Source: Alopecurus myosuroides
Taxonomy: Eukaryota > Streptophyta > Magnoliopsida > Poales > Poaceae
DNA: 64,000 nt
NCBI GenBank assembly: GCA_028641055.1
Contig: CM054057.1
Coordinates: 326,746,941-326,810,940 of the forward strand
Reading direction: 5' to 3'
How positions within the stretch are numbered: the first letter of the stretch is position 1; each line of letters opens with the position of its first letter. The translations under genes were made by a program, and so were the position numbers. Below the pieces are notes generated by a model that was not told where the DNA came from, ran no database searches, and saw nothing but the letters and a program-made list of their open reading frames with translations. Below, one piece after another: positions 37,918-50,204 of this stretch.

Positions 37918-38096
37918 TTAGGAGAGAGCATATCACACAAATTCTAGCTTGCAACTACTTCTTGAGGAATGTAGTAATTATTATTATTACATAATTCTCA
38001 TGTACAATATTCATATGCATTTGGAAAGCTAAAACATGCTTGTATCTTTGCACATCCACCATTATTCTAGGCCGAGGAGCTTTTGAAATCATACTG
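37918..38096 (-). other. 3' flank of ZIFL copy 1
   Basis: Only 179 bp separate the ZIFL stop codon from the LTR. The strip is AT-rich and carries near-consensus polyadenylation motifs on the minus strand (AATAAT near 38061 and an AATAATAATAAT run near 37980). The 3' end of the transcript must lie here or inside the LTR. Confidence 0.5.
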
Positions 38097-41000
38097 CTAT
38101 GGTAATGATAGGAATGGCTTGAAGCTCAACACAAGCCCAAGCAATTCGACTATATTCAGTATCACGAATACGATTTGATCCCCTACATGATTAATGAAAT
38201 ATATCATTTGTTAGTTTCACATCTCTCATACATAACTAATTACAGGGATATTGCACATGTAAGGGATACAGATATCCCATAATAGCACAATTAACAACAC
38301 ACTAAGATGAAAACAAAATAAGACTGATAAATCAATTGCATACCCGGAAGGAACACGGAATTTTGACGCTTTTGGGCCCATGAGAACCTACAATAGAAAA
38401 AATTGTCATGTAAGATGTGTGCATATGGACCTAATCTCTATTCATGGTATGATAGAGATATGAATTTGGAAGAAAAAAATGATTTTTTTCTCGAACAAGC
38501 ATAAAAATGTGTGTCATTGTGTGTTAGGAGAAGAAATACCAAGAAAAATACAACAACCCAAAAAAAATCAAACAAAACAAAGACACAAATTAACATATGC
38601 ACCAAAAAACAATGAATAATAACACTAAAATACTACCGATACGAAAAAAATAAAATCAATGCATCATCGTGGCTACATGCACCGCCACCACAACTACACT
38701 GATGGGATTTATCATCCTTAGTAATAAGTTATTAAATACCAATACTTTTGCCTAGTATGAAAAAAACTGATTCTCTAAAAATGCTATAATCAATACCCGC
38801 TAGGCTTCACACATTATAAAAATTCTACATTGTAACATTGGTTCATATTATTTTAGAGTCAAATGGTCCATAAGGATACTCACAGAAGACCCGCTCCTAC
38901 TGGAGCAATAGTCTTGAAGAGGGATTGTCCAGTCGCAGATAAGCCGTTTGCAGCGCCTCTTTGATTTTGTGACTGTTGTTTCAAGCAAACATGATTAGCT
39001 TGATTTCAAAGCAACCAAGGATTGAAAATTATATTAATTTCACTTGACACTTGCCACAGCACGATTTTGCAGAATGGAATTCCCCGTTAAGATAGTCATC
39101 TGACAAATTTTGTGGAAGAGTTAAGAAAAAATGGCATTGTTAGATAAAAGTATGAAAATAACTTCCATATTAATTTTATTTTAGTTACTTGTTTTCGATT
39201 GTCAATTCATTACTAGATGCGATATTTTAGTACATATAGAATTATGACTGAGAAATAACATATATAATGTAAATAAATAAAGTATAAATATTGCATTTGT
39301 TCTAAAAAACAATTGTAATGTTCCAATATAGTTTAATTATATCCTGATACTATAATGTCTTATGTAATCTTCATAATTCATATGATCTGATTGTTTAATA
39401 TCAATTAAGTGTGATGCGTATATTTTTGTATAAAGGATTATATATTTTGGAATGAGGGGATGAAGTGTTTCCACTTACCGAAAGAGCACCCTTTGCAACG
39501 GCAGCAAAATATAGAGCTATCCCAAGTCTTGTCCCTGATAGGTTTGTCATGAAAGGGTAGGCTGCAAGAATTGGTATGGATAGAGCCTGTAATATATAAG
39601 TGAAAGTATTAAAAATGGATATGGATAATAAGTATATGATTTTTTAAGATTGTTAAGTTACTTACAGATGCAATACGCAATGAATTGACAGATCCCAGTA
39701 AATCATGAACATGTCTAAAAATGAATAGTTGATACACAAGTAGACCAGCACCTGAAATTGGTATAAATTAGGAATCAAGGTTTTTGTAATTATAATGCAC
39801 AATTCCAATAAGGGATTTAACCATTACCGGAAAATTATTTAATCCAATATGGGATTTGCTACTGGAAAGAATCACCGGTTCGAGAAAAGCATGAGGTATT
39901 AATGATTTATAATGGCCATAAGTAGTAGTAGAACTAGTTTTGGTTAAGGAAGGAATCTGATTTCAGGTGCACCAATACATAGAAACATGTTCCATAATTA
40001 TGTACGTACAAGACAGTGATATTATGGTATAAGTTTATACCATAGTTCAGCTCGACTCCATAAATCAAAAAAATCATAATCAATGTGCAAGTGACCATGA
40101 GAGTCGCTAATAGGGTTATACGTACCTGAAACAGCAAGAACTTGGCCAACATCTTTAGATGAAAATCCCAGCCCACCATACTTTTTGTCACTTACTGTCC
40201 ACAAAGAAAATATCTAATACAAAAGGGCAATAAATATTTTTTAGATGAGAATTTAATATCATTAGATTTTTATTCATTTATATTTTGAAAGAGGAACACT
40301 AACAAAAGAGTAGTAGTTATTACCTCACTATATGATGTATCATGAAGGGTGAAAACACAATATGCAGCTATAGAAGACATCAATGGCCGGTTCTTATAGA
40401 GACTCTTCTCGGGGTTTAGAGCTTCTCTAGGCAATTTTGAATCGCCAACCATTTCTACTTCCATTTCTAAGTTTTTATGCATATGAAGTGTCTCCTAGTA
40501 ACCAATATTAAAAAAATAAATATATATATATAGCCACATAGTGATACTTTACTTTCAATAAGAATAATTCTGCAAAAAAAATCTAGGTTAAAGCTTAAAC
40601 CATTGAGGAAGTTCACGTTAAACTCAAAAAATCGATTGTTTTGTACCCTGGACTATTGAATTTATTACTTTACCCCTAGTCCAATCCAAGGCGTTTTGGG
40701 GATGAAATGTATGACACATGGACACTAGCACAACCTTTGCAAATCAACGAATTATTTCCTGATATAATTCTATTTTTCTACTTGGGCTGATGATGAGCCG
40801 AAGTGTTGAAATTTTGTAATTGCTCCAATTTTCACACACACATCGTATAAGGAAGCTCAATTTCTTCTTGAATAAGATCTATGGGTAAAGTAAATGTATT
40901 CAACAACTCGAGTTTAAGCTGGTTTTAGAGTTAAATGTTGAAAAGCGAGATTTAATTTCGGGGATTGACAAGTGGAGTTTTTCTATTTCTAGATAAGATA

Positions 41001-44000
41001 GGAAATCATTGGACAACATTACCAATATGCTAGAAAAGTTCTACGATTGACAAATTTGTACTTTTTCTCATCTGTTAGCAGACTCGAGCATGTAGAAACC
41101 ATTTAATATGTATTAGGTACTTTTTCTACATGTTCTCTCCTATTAAGCTTACACCTTTTAACTTTTAGACCGACTCGGAGTACAATTGCAACCTTGTTAA
41201 TACCAATCAATGGGGTTATATCGCTCTCATATGTTCTTGTTTAAAATATGGATGATAACATAAGTCATGATAATATGTGAGCGTAAAATTGGCAATCCTA
41301 GAAGTTAAGGGAGTAAAATGGATCTATCTCCTAGTTATGGGACCAAAAGGATAAATTGTGCTTTGTTAAATCAAATATATCATTTTCTGATAATCATACG
41401 CTTAATATTAGTGTGAAATATTACATACCGGTAGCCATATGCAGCTTATTAGAGCACCAAGCGCAACCAATGAAATGCAAAGGCACGGCAAGAAATACGG
41501 AAACCTAGAAAACACAAATTAATAGGGTTACTATCATAAATTTAACTCAAAAAAAAAATTGGTACATAAAGTATGTAGCAAGTTTACCTCCCAAAAACTG
41601 AATTCTCAGAGAATAGGTTTGGATATTGCTTTGCAGGCTGACAAGAAAAATATAACATAAATGTGTTAAATAGTTTTTTTTATATTTGAAAATGGAATTT
41701 CTAAACAAACCTGTGCAAGGTAGCCTCCAATGGATGGACCAATAACAAGACCTATGCCCCAAGAACTGCTTAGCTATATTCAAATAATGACGTCAGTTAG
41801 AGAAAAGATGTAAATGAACATTATGATAAATAATAATGGTGATGTGAGAAATTATAGTCATTTACAACTGATAATCCCAGCGCATGATGTTCAGGTCGAC
41901 ATACTTCAACACAATAAGCCTGCAACAGTCATGAAACATCATGCACATATAACTATTCATGCAAAAAGAAATTAGTTTCTATAAAATAATTAGTGCCCTA
42001 CGATGCACATTTGGATACCTTCATTGGGGCAAGCATGCCATTTAGAGAGCCAAGAAGTAATCTTGTGGTAAGCGCCATCCAATACTTTGAACTCAGTCCA
42101 AATAGAGTGTTAAAGATAACCCTAAAAGAGGATTATTAACATTAGAATGTTGCCATATAAAAGTGAGCATACTTTAATACAAAAATAAAACTTGCTCACA
42201 CTGTGAAGAGGGAAAATGCAATGATAGGTTTTCTCCCGACACGATCTGCCACTATACCCCAAAATAGGGAGCCAGCGAATCTACCGGCCATGTATGATGC
42301 CCCTGAATATGCAACAATACATCAACATGCCCTATTTTAGTTTGTGCGAGTGTATTTTCCGAAACAATAAAAACTATATGAATTATATTAATTGAATTTT
42401 AGTGCCTTTCACCAACTCGGTGAGTCTTAGTTTTCTTACCAAGAATACCGGCATACACTCCAATGTCTTGTTCGGTTTTCGCCACATGCATATCTTCTAT
42501 CTATTTGTAAGAAAGGTAAAACTGAGCTTGGATATACATATTATGAAGTAAGAAATTTGTATGTAAGCCGCCCACGCACATTTGAGGCCTAGCTTCCCCA
42601 TGGCTGTCATTTTGTATAAAAAGCTATCATAGGACAATCCCTGGTTGGTCTCTATTTGGTTTCATCAGGAAAAAATGACCCATAAAAGTATCCTTTAGCG
42701 GTTACCGAGAATGATCTTATATATAACATATTATCATTTATGTCTAGAAACTATTTTCCATGGAATATTTAATGGTACGATTTCTCTCCAACCATCCTAT
42801 AGTTTTTTTTAACAATTTCTCAAACAATATTTGTTTTAGAACGAGGCATAACACCTCTTGTTGATGACCGGTGACATAAGCTTCATGGGAAGGAATCAAT
42901 GAGAATTTAGTACCACAAATTTTTTTTTGGTGCATGTTTGTTTGAGTTTTGTAGTATAGTTTGTTTGTTTTCCTATGAGATGTATGCCAATCATATGCAC
43001 CGTGAAATACCAGGTTCCATATTTTCCAAAATGGGAATAACTCGTCTTATAGTATTGCTTCATGAGAACATGATATGAAAATAAAACAAGGTGAGATCAG
43101 AATACCATGAAGTACAAGAAGGGGAACAACGATGATATTGGTAAAGCTGCAAATAAGAAGTGGATTGTCAGAACATAGCCGGCCTATGAGCAAATAAATG
43201 TATCATAAACTTTACTCGTCCATTCAAAACACACATAGTTAAATAATTATATGAACCACATAATTCACATCTTAGCTACAAATGTGTGACTAGTTTTTCT
43301 TCTGTATTGTTGGCGGTTTGTGTCCTACTGGCATACTTGTGTGTCCCGTAGTTCTAGGATACACGAGTAGCAGTCACAATTATATAAATATTTTAAACCT
43401 TGACCTAACGTAAAATGGTACTAGGAGATACTAAATGCAGGAAACGATTCACGTGCTGCCATTTTCCCGAGCATATCAGCTTATAGGCAGATAGAGGTGA
43501 AGTTGTGTTATCTTCCAAACTAACTAGATAGTGCAAGCATGTTTATATTACTTTTACTCAAACTTATGTTTATTAGCTAGCAATTTTTTTGCGGGAGCTA
43601 TCAATGCTTGTTATGTCGTCCGCCACCACCATATGGTGTGTACTCAACGTCACTACAACCTAAGAATCCATTCAAAAATATCAAATATTATAGATGGTTA
43701 ATTAGACTAACATGTTTTCTTTGAGAAACAAGTATTACTTAGACTCACACACGTACAACTTAGAGACACACATGCACGAACACACCAGGCCTACCCCACT
43801 AGAATAGTATAGTACCTTGGTGAGAAACACAACCGGAGAACATTGCGTCCCACTAAAGAACATTCTACCTCAATGAGACGCAGAAGACATGAAACATGGG
43901 GTGTGATCCATGGTAGGTTGAGTGTATATAACTGGAAAGTGCAAATGGAGTCTGAGCTTCATTTATCCCTTTTATCAAAAATTAAAATCGACATTTTTGA

Positions 44001-46500
44001 ATTTCAAAAAATTTGAAACAAAAATCCTACATATAGATAATGTCGAGATCTATCCATGCGCAAATTTTCAACCCAAAATTCATCTTATTTTAGCCTATAT
44101 AGAATCAAACCTGGCAAAATTTTCAAGTTTTTAGCTGTGTATTGTTCACCTCCCGGATCCACCCATTTGTCACTTTTACTCAGCCTAAAATATAATAAAT
44201 TTGAACTGAAATTTTGGACACTTGTAGATTATCTTAAAAAATTTCTGAATTTTTTTAAAACCTAAAAAATTGAAACTTTTAAATTAAAAATAATGTGCGA
44301 CATGGAGCTGGGACTTCAAAATGCCTTGCTTGTATATAAACACCATCCTAACCATCCATCCGTAGGTTCGTTCTCAATTGGGCCAAAACTTAGAAACAAT
44401 GTGTGTGTATGTGGGTCCATTAGGCCTAGCAAGAACCTAAGTTGAAGCTTTCTTCATGTCATCCTCTCCAACATGTCTTGGCCGGTCTGCGCCTTTGAAA
44501 ATGCACGTCCACACTTACATGCAAAGTCCCTAACCATCAAAACCCACTGAATGTTTTGAGATGTGCCATTATTTTGTAAAATAATCCTCCAACACAATCC
44601 ATATATCATAGTGTGAGGATCTATCCACTATTTCAATAATATATTGCGCCACAAACATTTAAATTCGCATTCAAAGCACAAATCTAGAAAAAAAAAACAT
44701 AATCCAGATAGTGATAGTGTGCCGAATTCAAGACATGGTTTAATCTAGCTACTATTAGTTTCATGGGACATAAGTTATATATCAATAGGAGATTTTGTGG
44801 CCCAGTAGGTACATGTAGTATCAATGTTTTACTTTCAAAAAAATTAAGGGAGTATAAAATGTTCATGTGCATGGAGTACTGCAAATTTGAGAGTACTAGA
44901 CATGTTTTCCCTATTGCGCTACCTTTTCTTTCCAAAATTCACCTCCCTTTTTCCCTCATACTCAATTAGAGGGATTTCATAAAGGTATAAGAATATACAT
45001 CCCCGAGTTTTAGGAGAAATGTTGTACTATAATATGGAATTGCCAAAGTACATATGCACACGCGGAGGTGGTGCCGGGCTATATTTGTACAATATCTTTT
45101 GAAGTGTTACTGGGTTTCAGTTTACTACCATTCACTGGTGTAATCGGGGTTTTGAAAAAGTTTCATGTTTCATGGCTTTAATCTCAAATTAAAAGAGTAT
45201 CAAAAAGCTTAAAATAAGATTCATCAGAGTTTTGATTATTTTCCAAAAGCTTAAGCTAACCTTATTGAACCTAAACATAAACATTTTTATACGAAAAAAA
45301 TGTGAATCTTGAACAAAATTCTTGTTGAAACATCAGGAAACTCTAAACATATGAGAATTTGAAGTTGTGCCTACTCGTCCAACGACATGCAGAAATCTAA
45401 GACACGAGCAGGAACACTTCCCATTGAGAGCTCCCATGGGGTCTTATCGTCGGACCGATCGAGGTCAGCCCACACAAAGAGAAAAGCATTATGTTAACAA
45501 AAAAAATGCTTGGGGTCCATCTTGCCTATTGTGGCCTCTACTATCACTTCTTAGTCCACCTTTAGGAAGCTATGCGTCAATTTACCTTTACTTTTCTCCG
45601 CTATCATCAAAGCTGAAATGGGCAAACTTTTCTTCCACCGGTGAGCCTCTGCTTGTTCTCCGAGGTAATTTAATCTGATAATTACTGATTAGGCCAATTA
45701 GCCTGCCCTGGTTCATTTATTAACTAAATTTGTAGGTGTGCAACTGTAATTTACTTATGTGTGCCATTTATTTTATCCAAAATATATGTGTAGTAATTAT
45801 TTGTGTCTGTTTATCGAAGGAAATCACTCCTGAAAATATAAGATGTGTTTTGGTTGGTTCAAATACGACTAGACCGATCTTCTAAGAAGGGAACGACGCG
45901 ACTAGACGGTACAATCAATCTTTATATATTAAATAAACGCCTTAACCTGTGATTTGTATCACATAAAACCACACGTGAATAGAGCAATCGTTTATCTTTC
46001 TTGACCAATTTAAATATGCCTTACTACATTGTACTCTCTCTCTGTCTCAAATTAATTGTTGCAAAGATGGACAAAAGCTAGTACCAGAACGGATATCTAG
46101 ACATGATTTACTTCAACTTTTATACATCTTTATGACAATTAATTTGAGACGGAGTGAGCACTAGAACGGAGTGAGCATTGAGCAGCACACAATTAAGCAG
46201 AACTAGGAGTAGATTTGATAAACCGTGACAACCTCGCGTCACAGAAACGCCAAACATAAACGGTGTAGAGAAGCGAGCACTGTTTCTGTCGTGGACTCGT
46301 GGTGGTGCGCGCATATACGTACCGGAGGCGAGGCTGGTGACTCCGACGAAGAAGAACTCCTTGTAAGGGATCCCCGTGTTATTCTCTACCTTTCGTTCCA
46401 TGGCGCAGCCCGGGCAGCCCTCGTAGAACACAGTCGCCGGCGGCGATGGCGCCTCGTCGTGGCACGGGAACGTCCGGCTCCTGGTAGTGTCGTCGCCCAT
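38097..46500 (-). CDS. ZIFL: ZIFL major-facilitator transporter, copy 1 (481 aa, 17 exons)
   Basis: Exons, 5' to 3': 46323-46500, 43106-43146, 42440-42500, 42200-42302, 42019-42121, 41866-41919, 41711-41773, 41588-41637, 41429-41504, 40324-40494, 40126-40213, 39666-39751, 39479-39586, 39055-39099, 38884-38972, 38344-38387, 38097-38182. They join into 482 codons without a stop. Family marks: N-terminal CPGC (C29-C32), the loop 2-3 signature WGIVADRVGRK (W108-K118), GIGLVIGPSIGG (186-197) and PETLHMH after helix 6 (from P243). The product should be a 12-helix proton-coupled MFS transporter. ZIFL relatives export phytosiderophore (TOM1), move nicotianamine or Zn into vacuoles, or carry K+/auxin; the substrate here is not decidable. 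Intron 14 has a GC donor (GCAAGT). Intron 1 is 3.2 kb and contains a Stowaway MITE. Unlike the next copy, the N-terminus lacks an acidic dileucine motif. The gene looks intact. Confidence 0.9.
46034..46161. mobile_element. Stowaway-like MITE in intron 1 of ZIFL copy 1
   Basis: It begins CTCTCTCTGTCTCAAATTAA after a TA (46032-46033) and ends near GAGACGGAGTGAG before TA (46162-46163). The arms are inverted repeats (TCTCAAATTAATTGT / ACAATTAATTTGAGA). The length is about 128 bp. It is slightly degenerate at the right end. Confidence 0.7.
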
Positions 46501-46590
46501 TGTTGGCGGGGATCGATGGATCGATATTCAGGCAGTGGAGTAGCTAATCTAGCTGGCTCACACAAATTTAGCTGGCTGATGTTTTGGAAG

Positions 46591-46697
46591 TTATATAGCC
46601 AGTGAAGGCCCATGCATGCAGTGCATGCGTCTCTGTCGCCATGGGCAGCAAAAAGCTTGCCGCTTTAGTGAGATGGGATTTGTTCTCAGTGCACGTG
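46591..46697 (-). promoter_or_regulatory. Putative promoter of ZIFL copy 1
   Basis: A minus-strand TATATAA is at 46591-46597, about 95 bp upstream of the ATG. Just upstream are overlapping CATGC/GCATG motifs (46611-46628: CATGCATGCA then GTGCATGC); CATGC is the reported core of the iron-deficiency element bound by IDEF1. CACGTG is at 46692-46697. Motif presence does not prove iron regulation. Confidence 0.45.
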
Positions 46698-47345
46698 CTG
46701 TCCATCTCTGACTTACACCGTCACACGATGGAAAGAAACGATGATGAACGTATTGGTCAAGAAAATGACACGGCAAAATATAATAGGGCCAATTAGTATA
46801 GCATAATAGCGAGCAGCAGATAGTAAAATGTGCAACTTGAACGATATGTGCACATTATGTCACTAGATCAGTATGAGTAGTGTAATATTTCACTTTCAAG
46901 CAGACTAGTCTAGGACCAAGTGCTCATTAATCTCTAGAACTGTCAAAGAGGGTGGCGTTTTGGCTCATCTGGGTGACACATGCACCCGTTATTTGAAATG
47001 CATTTTAAAAAAAACGAAATGTACTGTAAAAAAAACCTAAGTGGTTCCACGAAAAATCGATATTTTTTGTGCCATAGTTAGAAAAACAAAATTTAGTGTT
47101 AAAATAAGTATTTTTGCAAGACATATTTTTGTCTTTTTTACACGGGCCATAAAAAATATCATTTTTTTGCAAAACGACTTGTGAAGATGTATTCACGAGA
47201 TTTCGCTTAATTTTTTTTTCAACTTTCAAAATTTAATTTCTAAATACCATGTGCATATGCATCTGGGTGCCAAAATGGATTTCGAGGAATAGAAGAGATT
47301 CTTTGAGACATGCGTATTGAGGTGGCCGATTAATGCCAGCTGGTG
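46607..47345 (+). repeat. Duplicated promoter-side block, copy A
   Basis: Short collinear matches link this block to 48655-50290: 'gctttagtgagatg', 'gatggaaagaaacga', 'ggtcaagaaaatgaca' and 'tgaggtggcc…attgccg…tgcttc'. Copy B is longer because a TIR element of 1068 bp inserted in it. The duplicated DNA lies directly upstream of ZIFL copy 1, so it probably arose with the tandem duplication of the gene cluster. Confidence 0.6.
46957..47277. mobile_element. Possible MITE with TTTTGGC ends
   Basis: The ends are inverted (TTTTGGC at 46958-46964, GCCAAAA at 47270-47276), with subterminal 'catctgggtg' near both ends. The interior is AT-rich. A clear TSD was not found. It sits within duplication copy A and is not apparent in copy B, which suggests insertion after duplication. 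Confidence 0.35.
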
Positions 47346-48300
47346 TTGCTTCACCTAACCTAGTTTCTCCGTTGGCACTAGCCAAAACGACTTAATTGCT
47401 GAGTGCCAAAAAAAATCCGAGTATATTTTGTAGGTCCCTCGAGATCAAAGCCTCCCCGAAACCGAGTGTCAGGTAAAACACTCGGTAAAGTTGACTGTTT
47501 GCCAAGTGTATTTTTGGAACCTTTAGCGGGTGTATACTCGACAAACTGCTCCACCACTTGTCTCCGGCCGTGGTGGTTGATGGAGGGTTGATAACGCTAC
47601 CATCTTTTGCCAAGCCTTCCTTTAACACTCATAATGAGGAATGTGAATGAAAATCATCACTTTTAATGAGAAAACAATTTCTTACCATTTTTAGAGATCT
47701 TTAATAGGGAAAATGAAAATAATACCTAAAACTTTTGACATGGAGTCATATTATGGATATATTAAAGTCAATGCACTAGTTTGAAGTGCTACTCACATGT
47801 TTTTTTTACATTCAATGCAAACCTTCAACTTTAAATCACTCAAACAAAGTTTTGTAAGAATTGACCTCTTTTCCGGTTAGATCTTGTGCCTCCTTTAACG
47901 TTCATAATGAGGAATGCGAACTAAAATCACCACTTTTTTCATGATAAAATATCTATTTAGCATTTTAGAGTTTTTTTTAGTAGGAAAACTAAAATGATAC
48001 AATATTTTGGCATGGATTCATGTTTTTAGGTATATAATTTTGGATATATAGAAGAAGACAATACATAAATTTAAACGATACATGCTTCACGAAATAGAAT
48101 ATGTCCTAGGAAGTTTGTTGACTTAGAGAGTGAACCTCTTACATGCTTTGAAGCACGCAAACCAACTTTTGTAATAATTTGGTTTCTTGTTTAGTTGATC
48201 TTTTAACTAAAGTCCCATTAACATTTATAATGAAAATGCGAACTAAAATAATCATTTAAAGACCGGACACAATTTAGCTAGCTCATGTTTTCAATGTTAA
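47346..48300. other. Intergenic DNA with a diverged triplicated motif
   Basis: No gene is visible. A motif of the form 'taacattcataatgaggaatgcgaactaaaatcatca' (diverged) recurs near 47622, 47896 and 48216, so three imperfect direct copies about 270-320 bp apart lie here. A stretch near 47400-47530 with 'actcggtaaag' and 'gccaagtgt' resembles terminal parts of grass DNA transposons, but ends could not be set. Confidence 0.4.
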
Positions 48301-48639
48301 GGGCCTCTTTGGATCACAGGATTGAAAAACATAGGAATAAAAAAAACAGATGATTTCCACAGGCGTAAAACAGAGGATTACAAAATACAGGAAAACTATA
48401 GGTACAGTTTGGATGGAACACATGAAAAACACAGGAAAAGTGCCTCGATCCTACGCAATCAAGTCTTAAAAAGAGGTTGGAGTGGATGTTTGAATTCCTA
48501 TGAGATTGACGCATAGGAATCCAATCCATAAGAATTTTGTCAACAACATTCTTTTGATCCAAAGGCAATCCATACGAAAATTCCTAAGTATTATAATCCT
48601 ACAAAAATCCTGTAAAATTTCTGCAATCCAAAGAGGACC
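48301..48639. mobile_element. Tourist-like MITE, 339 bp
   Basis: The ends are GGGCCTCTTTGG (48301-48312) and CCAAAGAGGACC (48628-48639), a 12-bp TIR with one mismatch, flanked by the 3-bp direct repeat TAA (48298-48300, 48640-48642). A 3-bp TAA/TTA duplication is typical of PIF/Harbinger (Tourist) elements. The ORFs inside are chance. Confidence 0.75.
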
Positions 48640-49133
48640 TAAATAGCAAGTGACTACCGTGAATGAAATGCGTCCCTGTCTGCGTGGCAGCATAAAGCTT
48701 GCTGCTTTAGTGAGATGAGATGGGATGGGATCTGTTCTCAGCGTGGTGTCGCTTTCAGGCTGGCATGTTAAGTTGATCGATCTCGGACATACATGATGGA
48801 AAGAAACGACGTGTACGGTCAAGAAAATGACATAAAGCAAAATCTAGCCGTCGCAATTATTTTCATGCGGTAGTAAAATGCAACTTAGACGACATGCCTT
48901 ACATCAGTGCTAGGCTAGTGTGTTCTGGCCCTCGCTCTCAGCCAGGTTAGTGTGACGTCCCAATTAATTCATTTGTAGGACCATCGTAAAGAAAGTGACA
49001 TAGCCAGACGAACAAGCACAAATCATGCCGCTACATCGGAGCGGCCAGTTTTGGCTGGAGGCATGTCCTCCCAGCTAGAATGACCACGGCACGGCATATC
49101 TCTTGTCAAGGTATGAGTAGCACTAGTTTGTTA

Positions 49134-50201
49134 GAGCATGTCTAACAGACCCCCTATAGCGCGGGCACCCCGTAAAATTCCGGCGGCATACGGGGTGCGG
49201 GCCAAAACGGCCGTCTAGCAGCCCCCGTATGCGGTCCGGCCCTTACGTAAAATTTAGGGGAGTTAATTTAGGGGGCCTGCGAAATAGCCCCCGCCGCCCC
49301 CTACAAGTAGTGGGTGAGGGTCGGGATGGGGGTCCAACCCCCCACCCCCAACCCTATCTCCGCCGCGCGCCGCCGCAGCTCCGGCGAGCAATCCCGCGTC
49401 CCCCGCCGTCCCATTTCTCCTTCCACCGCCCCTAACGCCTCCGCCCCTAACGCCTCCGCCTCCCGGCGATGAACTCCCCCAACGGATCGAGCTCCTCCAC
49501 CGGCCGGTCGAAGCGCCGCCACGAGCCGGAGACGCTCGAGGAGGCGTGGCGGCTCCACTGCAAGCATTCGTTCGCAGGGAGCCGCCGCGCCGCCTGGAAG
49601 TACGCGGCGTTCCCGGAGAACATGCCGCCGTCGCTGGTCGACTATGCGGAGGGCGGCCGCTACTTCTCCGTCGACCCGCCGCCGAGGCCGATGCGCGGCC
49701 CCCAATTCGAGAAATGGCGCGCCGACTGGGAGATGCTGCAGCAGTGCAAGCGGGTCCGCGGCGGCGCAAGCGGAAGCGGAGGAGGAGGCGCGGCGGTGCA
49801 AGCGGTGGCGGCGACAGCGGAGGAGGAGGAGGCCGCGTTCTTGGCAGCCGTCGAGCTGTCCAAGAAAGACGCCGAGGCAGCGGCGCGCGCGGAAGCGGAG
49901 GAGGAGGCGCGGGCCCTCGCCGACGTCGAGGCCTTCAAGGCGATGGAGGCCGCCGGCGACGTCGTCTTCATAGATTAGGCTAGTAGATGGACGAGCTCGA
50001 GCTATGTAGCAGCAATGGTGATCAAATAAAATCGACCATTGTTTTCTCCCGCGAAGTTTTAATTCAAATATACAGGCCGGCTATAGGGGGTCTGCTAGAT
50101 GGACGAGTTCATCTGAGCAAAAAAATTCATCGATTTCGTGTGCAGAGCCCTCTACACGCGATTTAGGGGGCGAAAATGTAAGGGGCCTGTTAGACATGCT
50201 C
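49134..50201. mobile_element. TIR element with TTA target duplication carrying an ORF
   Basis: The ends are 20-bp inverted repeats with one mismatch (GAGCATGTCTAACAGACCCC and, inverted, GAGCATGTCTAACAGGCCCC), flanked by TTA at 49131-49133 and 50202-50204. Length is 1068 bp. The 3-bp TTA duplication suggests the PIF/Harbinger superfamily. It encodes no transposase; it holds a single GC-rich ORF with its own polyadenylation signal, so it looks like a gene-carrying non-autonomous element. Confidence 0.75.
49469..49978 (+). CDS. Unknown 169-aa protein carried by the TIR element
   Basis: An intronless, very GC-rich ORF starts at ATG 49469 and ends at TAG 49976-49978; AATAAA follows at 50025-50030. 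I do not recognise the family. Residues 1-20 are Ser/Lys/Arg-rich; residues 24-92 are Trp/aromatic-rich (EEAWRLH, RRAAWKYAAFPE, GRYFSVDPPPRPM, FEKWRADWEML) and look like a folded unit; residues 112-165 are Ala/Glu-rich and probably helical. Within this, 118-136 (EEEEAAFLAAVELSKKDAE) fits the ubiquitin-interacting-motif pattern of acidic residues, then Ala-x3-Ser, then an acidic residue. The nearest inner frames are longer-range shadows of this GC-rich DNA. Whether it is expressed is unknown, but the frame, codon composition and tail signal support a real gene. Confidence 0.5.
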   Translation: MNSPNGSSSSTGRSKRRHEPETLEEAWRLHCKHSFAGSRRAAWKYAAFPENMPPSLVDYAEGGRYFSVDPPPRPMRGPQFEKWRADWEMLQQCKRVRGGASGSGGGGAAVQAVAATAEEEEAAFLAAVELSKKDAEAAARAEAEEEARALADVEAFKAMEAAGDVVFID

Positions 50202-50204
50202 TTA

